Shown here: in pieces, positions 10,100 through 21,507 of the stretch
Numbering within the stretch: position 1 is the first letter of the stretch
Layout: the number at the start of each line of letters is the position of its first letter
The notes under the pieces: model-generated
What the model saw: only the letters and a program-made list of their open reading frames with translations
What the model was told of the DNA's origin: nothing
Database searches by the model: none
Translations under genes and position numbers: made by a program
From: Heloderma charlesbogerti
Lineage: Eukaryota > Chordata > Lepidosauria > Squamata > Helodermatidae
Assembly (NCBI GenBank): GCA_026122225.1
Contig: JANEZZ010000305.1
Location: forward strand, 372,001-436,000
Direction of reading: 5' to 3'
DNA: 64,000 nt

Positions 10100-12784
10100 G
10101 AAGAAAGCCAGACTATGAAGCACATGGTCTTCGATGTCTATATACTAATGCCCAGAGTATGGGAAACAAACAGAACGAACTTGAACTGTTCAATACAAGA
10201 GAGAAATTATGACTTGACAGGTGTAACTGAGACTTGGTGGGATGACTCTCATGACTGGAATACAGCAATTGAAGGATATAACTTGTTCAAAAAGAACAGG
10301 AGGAACAGAAAGGGAGGTGGGGTTGCACTGTATGTGAAAAATACATATCTCTGCACAGAAATACAGGAGGAGGAGCTTGGTAGCCCCATCGAGAGCATCT
10401 GGGTTGAAATAAATGGAGCAAAGAATAAAAGGAACCTGGTGGTCGGAGTCTACTACTGGCCACCCAATCAAGGCGAAGACAAGGATGAAACTTTTGAAAA
10501 GCAAATAGCCAATGTTTTAAGGAAGCATGATGTAGTAGTAATGGGGGACTTCAATTTCCCCGATATTTGTTGGGAGACAAATTCTGCAAAACATGGCCCC
10601 TCCAGGAAATTCTTGACTTGTGTGGCGGATAACTTCCTCCTACAGAAAGTAGAGGAAGGAACTAGAGGATCCGCTATCCTTGACTTGATTCTAACCAACA
10701 GAGATGACTTAGTGGATAAAGTAGCAGTTACAGGAACTCTGGGGGAAAGCGACCATGTTGTACTTGAGTTCTTGGTTCTAAGGGACGCAAAAGCCGAGTG
10801 TAGTCCAACGTGTACCGTGGATTTTAGGAAAGCTGAGCTAACGAGAAAAGGAGTCCAAGATGGAAGAAGCCAACAACAGAAGAAGCCAATGTGGCCTCAC
10901 TAAAAGCTTAGGGATGATCTGAAAACAAAAAAGGACACATATAGGAAGTGGAAAGAAGGCCAAGTAACAAAGGAAGGGTACAGGCAGGTAGCACAGAATT
11001 GCAGGGATGGTGTCAGGAAGGCTAAAGCTGAGAACAAGCCGAGGTTAGCGAGGGATGCTAAAAACAACAAAAAGGCTTTCTTCAGCTATGTGCATAGTAA
11101 AAGGCAGAGGAAAGAAATGGTTGTTCAGCTATTAAATAAGGATGGTAAAACGATAACAGATGACAAAGAAAAGGCAGAAGTGCTCAATTCCTACTTTGGC
11201 TCAGTCTTTTCCCAAAAGAGGGTCTATGACCCCCCTGGAAAAGGTGAAGTACAGGCTGAAGGGACAGGATTGCAGCTGGACATCAATAGGCATATGGTCA
11301 AGGAACACCTAATGACTTTGAATGAGTTCAGATCTCCAGGGCCAGATGAACTGCATCCTAGAGTAATAAAGGAACAGGCAGAAGAACTCTCAGAACTGCT
11401 GTCTATTCTCTTTGAGAATTCATGGAGGATGGGGGAAGTGCCAGATGACTGGAGGAGGGCTAATGTTGTCCCTGTCTTCAAAAAGGGTAAAAAGGAAGAA
11501 CCTGGGAACTACAGACCAGTCAGTCTGACATCAATCCCTGGGAAAATTCTGGAGAAGATGATAAAGCAATCCATCTGGAAGCACCTTGAAAACAATGCCG
11601 TGATTACTCGAAGCCAACATGCATTTGTCAAAAACAAGTCCTGCCAGACAAATTTGATCTCATTTTTTGATCAAGTAACCTCCCTTGTAGACCGTGGGAA
11701 TGCTGTAGACATCATATACCTTGACTTCAGCAAAGCTTTTGACAAAGTGCCCCATGATATCCTGATGAGCAAACTAGTTCAAAGTGGGCTAGACGAAACA
11801 ACGATCCGGTGGATCCACAGTTGGCTACAGATTCGGACTCAAAGAGTGCTGATCAATGGGACCTTCTCAAACTGGGGAGAGGTAACGAGTGGGGTACCGC
11901 AGGGCTCAGTCCTGGGCCCAGTGCTCTTCAACATTTTTATTAAGGACTTGGAGGAGGAGGTGCAGGGAATGCTGATCAAATTTGCAGATGACACAAAATT
12001 GGGCCAGATAGCTAATACCCTGGAAGACAGAAACAAAATTCAAAGTGATCTGGATAGACTGGAGCGCTGGGCAGAAAACAACAGAATGACATTTAATAGG
12101 GATCAATGCCAAGTTCTGCACCTAGGAAAAAGAAACCAAATGCACAGTTACAAGATGGGGGATACGTGGCTCAACAACACTACAAGCGAGAAGGATCTTG
12201 GAATTGGTGTCAATCACAAGCTGAATATGAGCCAACAATGTGATGTGGCTGCAAAAAAGGCAAATGCTCTTTTGGGCTGCATTAATAGAAGCATCGCTTC
12301 CAAATCCCGGGAAGTACTAGTTCCCCTCTACTCAGCACTGGTTAGGCCTCATCTGGAGTGCTGTGTCCAGTTCTGGGCACTGCACTTTAAGAAGGATGCA
12401 GACAAACTGGAGAGGATTCAGAGGAGGGCAACAGAGATGATCAGGGGACTGGAAACAAAGCCCTATGAAGAGAGACTGCAAGAACTGGGCATGTTTAGCC
12501 TTGAGAAGCGAAGACTGAGGGGAGATATGATAGCACTCTTCAAGTACTTGAAAGGTTGTCACAGAGAGAAAGGCCAGGATCTCTTCTCCATCATCCCAGA
12601 GTGCAGGACACGGAATCACGGACTCAAGTTACAGGAAGCCAGATTCCGGCTGAACATCAGGAAAAACTTCCTGACTGTTAGAGCAATACGACAATGGAAC
12701 CAATTCCCTAGGGAGGTGGTGGGCTCTCCCACACTGGAGGCCTTCAAGACGAGGCTGGACAGCCATCTGTCAGGGATGCTCTGA
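10100..12784 (+). pseudogene. CR1 ORF2 (endonuclease-reverse transcriptase), disrupted
   Basis: The first part reads [19 protein letters not shown] and changes frame near 10195 (one extra A). The frame from there holds an APE-type endonuclease with the catalytic Glu in [27 protein letters not shown] and the SDH triad. A stop at 10901-10903, with frame ambiguity just before it, ends that segment. After it the same frame runs open to 12784: a 564-residue stretch from 11090 contains NYRPVSLTSIPGKILE, YLDFSKAFDKVPHDIL, SGVPQGSVLGPVLF and FADDTKL (about residues 298-304), so the catalytic Asp residues are intact. It ends SHLSGML. The linker between the two domains looks short, suggesting a small internal deletion. 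Confidence 0.88.
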
Positions 12785-12858
12785 CTTGGATTCCTGAATT
12801 GAGCAGGGGGTTGGACTCAATGGCCTTGTAGACCCCTTCCAACCCTACTATTCTAGGC

Positions 12859-13553
12859 CAGGTTTGCGGAACATCAAGGCCTGGGGCCAAATACAGCACT
12901 TTAGGGTTCCCCAGATAGCCACACACCCTTCCCCGGCCCAACCCCCTTTCCCTGAACCACCAATCGTTTGGTGGTTTCCCAGCTTCTATGCTTGTTTTTC
13001 CCATTGTAAAAGGTTGAAATGCCCCTGTCAAGGCTTAGTATTAGGAATGAATCGGAGCGTGTGGAGATGTCTGGCAACTCAGATTTGAAATCAGAACGGG
13101 AACAGTAAGAACAGAGGGAGGCATCCTCCCTAGTGAGCCCAGATATGGTTAGACTTTATTCCCAAGACCTTGACACACAGATGGCCAGCTTGAATGGTTC
13201 CCCTATTCCTCTAGTATGAGAACTCAAGTTTGAGAGAGAGAGAGAGGAGGGTGAGGGGTATGATTTGAGGGATGCTAGGTTCTCTGCAGTCTGAGAGTTT
13301 CCTAGAATCAGCATTTGTAAAGAAGCTAGTCCTTGACTAATAAAGTAGTGTTCGCCTAAAGCTTTGCTTCCTAGAGTGTGCTGATTGCAAAGGGAGAGGA
13401 CGAAAGAAGGTGACATTTAGTAAGAGCTATAAGAGCTGGCATTTTTGGCCCTGCCATTTTTTATTCGGCCCCACCCATCACTGGAATGCAGCCCATGAGA
13501 GCTTCTTTGAAATGGGATTTGGCCCTTGGGCTGAAAGAGGTTCAGCACCGCCG
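12859..13553. mobile_element. hAT-like MITE (CAGGGGTGGGGAA type), split by an LTR-like insert
   Basis: The left part (12859-13040) has a decayed CAGG...GCGGAAC start, GGGGCCAAATACAGC, GTGGTTTCCCAGC and AGGTTGAAATGCCCCTGTCAAGGCTTAGTA. The right part (13423-13553) continues GCTGGCATTTTTGGCCCTGCC to TTGGGCTGAAAGAGGTTC. The same order of words, uninterrupted, occurs at 49627-50410 and 35680-35906, which shows that the middle was inserted. I could not confirm a target duplication. Confidence 0.6.
13041..13416 (+). mobile_element. LTR-like insertion, about 376 bp, with TTAGTA repeats at both sides
   Basis: The insert interrupts the flanking MITE. TTAGTA occurs at 13035-13040 and again at 13417-13422, as a target duplication would. 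It contains AATAAA near 13342 followed by about 75 bases, like the end of an LTR, and ends AAGGTGACAT. It has no coding capacity. The termini do not fit a clean TG...CA pair with a 4-6 base duplication, so the class is uncertain. Confidence 0.4.
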
Positions 13554-13619
13554 TTATATAGACTATAAGCCCTCTGAAAATGGATGTGTTTTCTCGTACT
13601 CCATGTATATGTGTTCCCA

Positions 13620-13745
13620 CACTCAACATAATTCTTCTAACTATCATGTAAGGTAGGTCAGTATGATTATCTGGGGGATGATAACTGCAGGATTGACTTG
13701 CCAAGGGTGACCTGCTGAGTTCAGGGCAAAAGCAAAGTTGGAACC
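13620..13745 (-). mobile_element. MIR/CORE-SINE fragment, minus strand
   Basis: Words in order resemble reversed MIR: GTAAGGTAGGTCAGTATGATTATC, shortened here to its key parts AGGTAGGT and ATTATC, then TTGACTTGCCAAGGGTGAC, then GTTGGAACCAGGG. MIR-type CORE SINEs are ancient in amniotes. Divergence is high and the ends are indistinct. Confidence 0.55.
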
Positions 13746-13757
13746 AGGGACCCAGAG

Positions 13758-14861
13758 TAGGTGGGGAATCCGCCCGGGGGTGGGGGGAGGCGATCCGTCG
13801 TCGTCGTCCCCCAGAATCCTCTGGAGCGACTCCGCTCCGCAAGGATTCCACAGATCCACCCGGCTTGAGGGCCACTTACCTGGAGCCATTCTCCTCTGCG
13901 CCAATCGCAATTTTTGTTTTAATGGTGATTGGCAGGATATGCCCATAGACTCATACGCAAAATAGAGCCATGAATCTTGCGTATAAGTCCATGGACACAC
14001 AGACTTATACGCAAGATTCACGGCTCTATTTTGCATACAAGTCAAGACAGACTTTGTCTTTCTAGGCGCAAAGATTACTGCAGACGCTGACTGCAGCCAG
14101 GAAATCAGAAGACGTTTACTTCTTGGGAGGACAGCAATGACAGATCTTGATAAAATAGTGAAGAGCAGAGACATCACACTGACAACAAAGGTCCGCATAG
14201 TTCAAGCAATGGTATTCCCCGTAGTAGCCTATGGCTGCGAGAGCTGGACCATAAGGAAGGCTAAGCGAAGGAAGATAGATGCTTTTGAACTGTGGTGCTG
14301 GAGGAAAATTCTGAGAGCGCCTTGGACTGCAAGAAGATCAAACCAGTCCATACTCCTGGAAATAAAGCCAGACTGCTCACTTGAGGGAAGGATATTGGAG
14401 GCAAAACTGAAGTAGTTTGGCCACATCATGAGAAGACAGGATACCCTGGAGAAGATGCTGATGCTAGGGAAAGTGGAAGGCAAAAGGAAGAGGGGCCGAC
14501 CAAGGGCAAGGTGGATGGATGATATTCTGGAGGTGACGGGCTCGACCTTGGGGGAGCTGGGGGTGGCGATGGCTGACAGGAAGCTCTGGCATGGGCTGGT
14601 CCATGAAGTCACGAAGAGTCAGAAGCGACTGACCGAATAAACAACAAACTATGGGCACATCCTGCCGATCGCCATTTAAAAAAAAAATGGCGATTAGCGT
14701 GGAGGAGAACGGCTCCAGTTAAGGAAGCAGCTGACTGCCGTTCCACAGACAGTCCCCCGGATGTGGAGGTAAATGCAGCCATTCCACCACAGATTCCAGA
14801 GGCCTGCTTCTTTGGAATCCAGACCCATTTGAATCTGCAGCAGATTTCTCTAACATCACTA
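13758..14861 (-). mobile_element. hAT copy B of the TAGGGATGT palindrome family, split by an RTE fragment
   Basis: The right end, reversed, reads TAGTGATGTTAGAGAAATC, the family head. The left end is TAGGTGGGGAATCC. Flanks ACCCAGAG (13750-13757) and CTCCAGAG (14862-14869) match at 6 of 8 positions. The core is a large inverted repeat: CTTGCGTATAAGTCCATGG is followed by its inverse GACTTATACGCAAGATTC. An RTE fragment (14044-14645) sits in the right arm, after which the arm resumes as TATGGGCACATCC. No transposase is encoded. The element lies in the sense orientation of OSBP2 and carries CAG/GTAAGT at 13874-13882 on the minus strand. Confidence 0.7.
14044..14645 (+). mobile_element. RTE (BovB-like) LINE 3' fragment
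   Basis: The plus-strand frame reads FVFLGAKITADADCSQEIRR, then SRDITLTTKVRIVQAMVFP, YGCESWTIRKA, FELWCWRKILRAPWTARRSN and a C-terminus ending in TKSQKRLTE. This is the thumb/C-terminal domain of an RTE-clade reverse transcriptase. One in-frame TAG (14413-14415) interrupts it. The 3' end GACCGAATAAACAACAAAC parallels the ACTGAACAACAACAA end of the BovB copy at 59.5 kb, but the protein is clearly diverged, so this is an older or different RTE subfamily. Confidence 0.85.
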
Positions 14862-14869
14862 CTCCAGAG

Positions 14870-15986
14870 CTCAGGCTCTGTCACTACATTGCAGTGGCCC
14901 TCATCATAACATAACATGATGTAATAATTTTTTTTCCCATGAGATGACTTTTGGGAAACATCCCATGAACACATACATGTGGGAAAGTTGTGATGCAACA
15001 TAGGTCTCCACTGAATTTTTCAGGACAGCACAATTCCAGTTGAAAACAGTTCAGTTTGAATATTACACTGGTAATGCATCTTTTTATATAAACGTTTAAG
15101 AAAGCACCCTTGCCTCAATGGAAGTATACATGTTTTAAAAAGAGTAAAGCTAAAAATAGAACTGTAGCATCACAGGGGAGAAGTCACAGTCGGAGACATG
15201 TGCGCATTGATGAGACAAAGTGAGAAGGAAATAAAACGAGCTCCAGGTGATGTAAGATACATTAGACAGTGCTGGCTAGGGGCAAGGTAAGTCACAGCTG
15301 CTTCGAAAAAAGTTCCAATTAAGGGGATATGTTCACCTTTGCAAAAAGCCTGTGCTCCAGTACCAACCCAGATGGCAAAAGTTGACCGATCAAGGAACCA
15401 CACCAGGAAGCTAAATGAGAATACTCTTTCCTACCGGGCAGAGATTGTAATTAATCTTTCAAGGTTCAAGCATTTCTCTGGACATCAGTGCAAAGGCTAT
15501 GTTTCTCCATCCCTAACAAGGATGCTGGTTTCTCTAGATGACTGACAAAATGAAAAGCAGAAATGAATTCAAGCTGAATGTGAGTGTTCAAGTTTGTCTG
15601 GATATCAGGAAAACTCCTCCGAACAGCCAGGCAATGGAAGGCAGTGGCTTGGCAAGTTGGGACGATCTCCAGCCCTGGAGCAAGTAACAACTGACACCTC
15701 CACACCTTTAGGAAGAAAATATTTTGAAGTGTTAGGGTACTTCCAAACAAGGCTTTTATTATGCAATTTCCCTGCCTCATTCACAGAATTTTAGAGGGAG
15801 TTCAGGCAGGGTTGTCTTCCATTTGTAAGCCTCCTGTGTTTTCCCACCACTTCTTCTGTCTTTTTTCTTACTAGAAAAAATCCATAAAGGAAGAAAACAC
15901 AGAATAGTTGCACAATGCCTCTTGATTGGTAGCACTAGGAACCCCCAACTTGGAAACACCTTCAGAAAATAAACCTTCAGCTGAAC
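14870..15986. other. Unassigned sequence
   Basis: I see no supported gene, RNA or repeat boundary. Open frames here lack any recognisable domain. Confidence 0.35.
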
Positions 15987-15994
15987 AAGAGAGT

Positions 15995-16531
15995 TAGGGA
16001 TGTTAGAGAAATCCGCCGTGGATTCAAATGAGGCTGGATTCTTTGGAATCCGGCCTCCTGAATCCACAGCAGATCAGCCCCATTTGCCTCCGTTCCAGGA
16101 GGATTCTGCGCAGAACGGCTCCGGCTGCTTGCTCCTGGACCCGTCCCGTTCGCCTCCTCACTGATTGCCCCCCCTTTTTTTTTTAAGGCGATCAGCAGGA
16201 TGTGCCCATAGGCTTATATGCAAACTAGAGCCGTGAATCTTGCGTATAAGTCTATGGATGCGTCCATAGACTTATATGCAACATTCACGGCTCTAGTTTG
16301 TGTATAAGTCTATGGGCACATCCTGTCGATCGCCATTTAAAAAAAAATGGCGACAGGCGCGGAGGAGAATGGGATGGGTTCAGCAGGTAAGTGACCTTCA
16401 AGCTGGGGGGCTCTGTGGAATCCTCGCGGAGCGGAGCCAATCTGGAAGATTCCAGGGGGGAGGAATGGATCGCCTCCACCCCTGGGCGGATTCCCCACCG
16501 GAACAGGCAGTGGGGAATCCATACACCTCTA
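15995..16531 (+). mobile_element. hAT copy C of the TAGGGATGT palindrome family, 537 bp
   Basis: The left terminus is TAGGGATGTTAGAGAAATCC and the right ACACCTCTA (7 of 9 inverted match). Flanks AAGAGAGT (15987-15994) and AGGAGAGT (16532-16539) match at 7 of 8 positions, the hAT duplication length. The centre is a palindrome: TAGAGCCGTGAATCTTGCG and its inverse around 16245-16265, inside a second inverted pair (AGGATGTGCCCATAGGC and CTATGGGCACATCCT). GATTCCAGGGGGGAGGA and CGCCTCC form the tail module. A CAG/GTAAGTGA donor consensus lies at 16384-16393. There is no coding capacity. Confidence 0.78.
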
Positions 16532-16705
16532 AGGAGAGTAATCTGGAGACCACATGGAAACACTGTACTGTCTCATCAAAGTTATGACGCCGACTTACCA
16601 TGTTGTCCTAAATATTACCACAAAGTGTATTTTCTGTTTTGCCCATGTTTTCTTCTGCTTTTTGCTTATGGTTTTAGAGGCTGCATTTTAAACAGAGCTA
16701 ACTGT

Positions 16706-17239
16706 TGTCAGGGTGGAAACTGAGCCGATAGAACCCCAGAGCAGTTCTGATTCTGAGGAAGATCAGCAATCTGTGGGAGAGGAGCCAGCTCATTCCTCAC
16801 AGGCACAGCAGCTGGCAGAGATTCCTCCTGCTGGCATTCCTGAGATAGATAGTGATCCTAGCAGTGAGAAAGTTCAGGAGTGGGGCTTGCTAGATGCTCG
16901 ACGCAGATACAGGGAGCGATGAGTGATGGAGGGCGTGGAAAGGAGGCGCAGCGCCCGTTTGGCGCGCAAGCAACAGCCGCCTCCTGTGGACCCAAGGGAA
17001 AGAGGGAGGATCTCTCCCTAGCCCATAAGTTCAGGGTCTTCAAGTGATTCTCCTTCAAACGGGGATCAACTGCCTACTCGGAGCATAGGCTACTCTGCTG
17101 TTCATTGCTTAGTCGCTGGTGATTAGCATCTGAGTCATTAAGTTGTAAAAGGATTAAAGCCTTGAAAAGAATCCTTTCATCTGTGTCTTGAGTTGGCTAT
17201 TGGAGTAGACTGAAAGAGGCCGCTAGGGCGCTCCTGACA
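16706..17239 (+). mobile_element. Solo LTR, 534 bp, with 5-bp target duplication
   Basis: The element begins TGTCAGGG and ends CTCCTGACA, giving the inverted TGTCAGG/CCTGACA termini of an LTR. ACTGT lies on both sides (16701-16705 and 17240-17244), a perfect 5-bp duplication. No internal region or second LTR is present, so it is a solo LTR left by recombination. It has a purine-rich first half and ATTAAAG near 17153. A Gypsy/Metaviridae origin is likely from the duplication length, but an endogenous retrovirus is not excluded. Confidence 0.82.
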
Positions 17240-17244
17240 ACTGT

Positions 17245-18110
17245 GGATTTTATCATCTATACATTCAATTTTTAATAGGCATTTGTAGCCACTTTAGGAA
17301 CTTGAGTAATTTGGGAAGCAGGCTAAAAGTATAAATAACAGCAAACAAGGATAACATTATAAGTAACAGCACACAAAAAGCACAGGACACACTGTAAGGC
17401 ATATCACCATACATCAACATTGTTGAAGCTCAGAGTGTCTGGGAGAAACAGGATAGGAACCCCATGTACACTACTTTGTGGGCCAGACCACACATTCTGC
17501 TAATCACGCATAGTGTAGCTATGCGTGATAGTTTTCTTTACTCTTGTGTAAGCGCCTGCAGTCCTCATTTGGATCAGGACTATGGTGCTCTGAGTGGGGG
17601 GGATTAAACCTACCCCACACACATTCCCCCCCAGTTCCATCATCACTACCCCCCGCGGAGGAGGAGGGGTTTAAAATGGGAGTAAAGTCTCCAGTTACTT
17701 CAATTGGCAGATGATGGTGCAATTCTACTTGCTCCATCATGACATTTCTATGTAGATGTGGATAAAGCATTATACAGCTTATGTCACAAGGTTGGTGTTA
17801 GGATAATGCACCCAGCCAGTCCTTGGGAGAAGGCAAGAAAGTAATCCAAAAACACAAATAACTAAGACTCCACCTAAGCTTGTGTCCCGTAAGTTTTGTT
17901 TACTGATGTCAAGTTTCCAGAAATTTCAAAGACATACTAGGTGCTTTTGGGCAGTGAGGGATGGAAATTTGAAGAGATGTTAAATATGTGCTATTCTGAA
18001 CAACTTGTCAGATCTAAACTTTATCACCTTAAGAGCATGAAATACATTATGTATAATTTAACAGGCAGTTAGTAAATAAAATAGTATTGTTTGGTAGACT
18101 TGAGTGCTTT
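17245..18110. other. Unassigned sequence with one perfect 11-bp hairpin
   Basis: At about 17502-17528 ATCACGCATAG and CTATGCGTGAT form a perfect stem with loop TGTAG. This may be the core of a decayed MITE. Nothing else in the stretch is recognised. Confidence 0.4.
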
Positions 18111-18119
18111 TCACCAGAT

Positions 18120-18812
18120 TAGGCTGGTTCAGCAGCTGCAGCTCTAGCTAGAGAAAGCTGACCTAGCCATAGTGACGCATGCCTTGGTTATGTGAAGGTT
18201 AGATTACTGCAATGCACTTTACATGGGGCCGCCCTTGAAGACAATTTGGAAACTGCAGCTGATACAAAATGTAGCAACTAGAACGCTTATGGGAGCTGGC
18301 ATTCAGATCATATTATTCCTATTCTGTACTGTTTACCTTGGCTGCCTGTTAGTTTCCAGGGCCATTCAAGGTGCTGGTTTTGGCCTTTAAAGCCCGAAAT
18401 AATTTGGGACCATGATATCTGAAATACCATCTACACGGTCTGGGCCTGCCCAAGCACTGAGATCAGCCTCAGAGACGCTATTCTCTGGCCCACCAGTGAG
18501 AGCCATTAAGCTGGTGGGGACCAGGGATAGGGCTTTCTCAGTGGTGGCCCCACACCTTTGGAACTCCCTCTCCAGGGAGATAAGTATGTATGGCTTCATT
18601 ACTGCTGGCTTAGAAAACAAGCACACCTGAATGCTCATTTATTCAGTCTTCATTTGGTGCTTAAAAATCATTAGCTCCTGCAATGGCATACATGTATGCC
18701 AAATTAATTGTAATTTGTATGTTCATATTTTTGTAATGTTGTAAGCTGCCTTGTGAGGGCCGTGTGCCCTGAAAGTCGGGTTTAAAATCTTTTAAATGAA
18801 TAATAAATAAAT
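18120..18812 (+). mobile_element. L2-type LINE 3' end
   Basis: The region holds the decayed end of L2 ORF2: a stretch like LQLIQNVATRTL near 18260, FKVLVLAFKARN near 18370, the LWNSLSREI segment near 18560, then TTGTAAGCTGCCTTGTGAGGG and AATAAATAAATAA. Several frame breaks are present. It is 5'-truncated and inactive. Confidence 0.75.
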
Positions 18813-21507
18813 AACAAAGGTTGAAGAACTTTAGTTTTTCTTAGTTTTATTCCCCCACTGACAAGTGTGCCCGGTGTTAGAGAGGTTTGCAAGCTTCTGT
18901 CCCCTCGGGTATCAATATGCCAACTGACAAAGAGGAACATAATAAAATCTTGAAAACAGATGCCACCAAATGTTGTTCTGAGACACTGCACTTAGAAAGA
19001 GAACATAGGTCTCATTATGATGAAGAAGAAATGTGTGTCACTACAGAAAAGATTCAGAAACAAAATCCCTATAATGTATTAACAAAACGTCACTGATGTG
19101 CAGTAAAACGTATTTTATCAGGAAATTTAAAACTTCACCCCCCAAATTTCCAGTTTTTCTATATCAGGGTTTGTTTGGGTTGAGGAGGACAAGGAGGAGT
19201 TTTATCACCACCGAGATTTTATATCTCTCGTTACTGCTGACCCAGTGGGCATAATTAGCAGCCCCAAGAAGAAGAGTCTTTCTACCTCATGCTTGGCAGC
19301 CAGGGGCCAAACAGTGGCCGTAAGAGACTTGATGTCAGTCGGCTCACCTAGTTCAAGTGAGGATAACGTCCTTTTAACAGGGAGGCTTACGTAACAGCCA
19401 TAGCTCAAAGGAGTTTTGAGCTACCAAACCCCAATCCCTGAGCAAAGCATCTCACCGGTGGGAGGCTTAACAAAGAATATGGAAATAGCAGGAAAGGTTC
19501 ATCATCCATCCTTCACAGGAATAAGAACATGTGAGCCTTGCTCAGGAGAAGGGTTGTTGATCAAAAGATTGTTCTCTACCTTGAACAGTTTATGGACATT
19601 ATCTGCACAGGAAAACAGCAAGGCAGGTTTCTGGGAGTCAGGGAGGAGAGATGGCACCTCCATGCCCCTTCTATCATTGAAAAATCTATCACTTGGTCTA
19701 AACCAAACGTCTGTAGTTCACGAATTCTCTCCCATTTGTGTGCACTGTCCTTCAAACATGGCAACAAAACAGTTTATAATATTATTTCAGAGAGGAAGCC
19801 GTTGCTTCTGTTGATGAAGTAAAGCATCATGAGCTGTTAATAAGTTAACACAACCGAAGTGCTTATATTGGAGAAAACACCCATCCCATTTCTGAAACCT
19901 TTGCCAGCTGTTTCAAGAACTGCCCAATACAAACAGGGGTAGTTCTTGATCTGATGTATGAATGTGCAACTTCTGAAATTGCACAGAATGCTCCATCAGG
20001 AGCGACTTCATACCAATTTTTACATCACAAGAGTAGTGAGACTGCTTCTCCCATCTAGTCCCATGCTGCCCCAGTAAAGTAGGAATGCAAAAAACACATG
20101 GCAGGAGCAGGATCACATAGGAAGAAATCTGAATCAGATGCCTTATCACATCTCATTGGATTTAAGCCAATCTCGAGGAACCTGCCTCCTGAATAACAGT
20201 GTCTACCCCCAGCTAGCAGGATCATCTAGCAAGTGAAAGAGATAACCTTAGCAAGTCAGAGATAACCTTACATGAGACTGAGCTCAATATCAAGCAACAT
20301 GTTCTCTCAGAACATGTGGTAGATGGTGTCCCTGGACTTTTTATTCCAAAGTACTGTGGAGCGGTTGGGTCCTTCCTCACGGAACCACTGCAGCTGGGCA
20401 ACTCCTGCTCAATATCCCACAGGACCTCAATAGCTTTGGACTCTGCCAAGCTGACTGTAGCACTACGTCGCTTACATTTTCACTCTTGCCTGCAGAAGGA
20501 TTCCAAGAACCACCCACCTCCCCAGAAATGTATCCACCACCCCACCACCCCAGCACTCTTTATCCATCTCAGAGTCAGCTAAGTCCTGGAAATGTTTACA
20601 TGGGAAGCCATTCTAATACTAAACTGAATGCCCAGATAAAAATCAAGAAACAATCAGCACAAATTCCATGTGCATTGGAAAAATGTGCATTTATAAAATT
20701 CACAAGTGAAGAATAAAAACCATAGGTGATCCTACACTAGGTACAACATAGTGTCAAACACTGAGTTCTTGGCAGAGATATGCCAATACAGAGCCCCCTG
20801 TTTTATTATTTACTGTCAATGAGTTTAAATGGAAGACCAAGAGGGGTTTTTTATTGCTTGTTTTGGTGTGTTCAACACATACTCAAGACAGATTCCACAT
20901 ACTGTTCAGTAAATGCAAGCTACAGCACACTTTCCGGTTATTGCACTAGCTATTATGGTATCTTTGATGGCCAAACTTAGAAGCAATCATATTTTGAGTT
21001 TGATTTGTAGGACACCACAAATGAACTAGCTGTCGTAGAAACTGGCTGCTTCACTGGAAGTCAATGCAGCTATTTTTAGGCCCATGATGCTATTTAATCT
21101 CTTGTGTATAACAGACTAGAAGACACTGGCCCTAAGCTTCTCTGAGATACATTTCCAACCTGCTGGCTCAGGAACACTACTGAACACATCTTAGTTAAGG
21201 ACACTGGTGCAGGCACAAGGCCGGCTGTTAAGGAAAGAACTGCCAATGCACCTTTGATTCTATTTTTTTTTTAATTCCTCTCCTGCCCTTCTTGTCATGG
21301 ACTCTGGATTCTTAGGGCTGTGCAAGAAGACAACGCTTGATTTCCTGCCCTGCTGAACAATCCTACACTAATTCATGCATCAGCACAGAGACTTCCAGTT
21401 CAACCCCAAACACAGAAAGAACAGGCTCTGGTTTTTTTTCTTTCTGTGTTTCTGAACACCTAAAACAACAGTTCAATAATTGGGATAGGAGGATTGATTG
21501 CAATGAT
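18813..21507. other. Unassigned sequence; no supported gene
   Basis: Several open frames of 60-130 codons occur on both strands (for example 19416-19814 plus and 20222-20449 minus). I recognise no domain, splice-site pair or codon pattern supporting any of them. There is a small local duplication GCAAGT(C/G)A...GAGATAACCTTA at 20230-20275. Confidence 0.35.

Larger units (their letters stand above)
8662..12850 (+). mobile_element. Near full-length CR1 LINE
   Basis: The element spans a putative 5' UTR (from about 8662, directly beside the hAT target duplication), ORF1 (8961-9985), ORF2 (about 10100-12784) and a short 3' UTR ending CCAACCCTACTATTCTAG, the usual CR1 terminus. At about 4.2 kb it is close to full CR1 length. 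Most CR1 copies are severely 5'-truncated, so a copy with both ORFs is uncommon. It is inactive: ORF1 has a frameshift and a stop, and ORF2 has a frameshift near its start and a break near 10.9 kb. The 5' end is inferred, because CR1 does not leave reliable target duplications. Confidence 0.9.

Noticed and set aside
16713..16922. Acidic serine-rich frame
   Set aside because: It lies wholly within the solo LTR and reflects its purine-rich first half.
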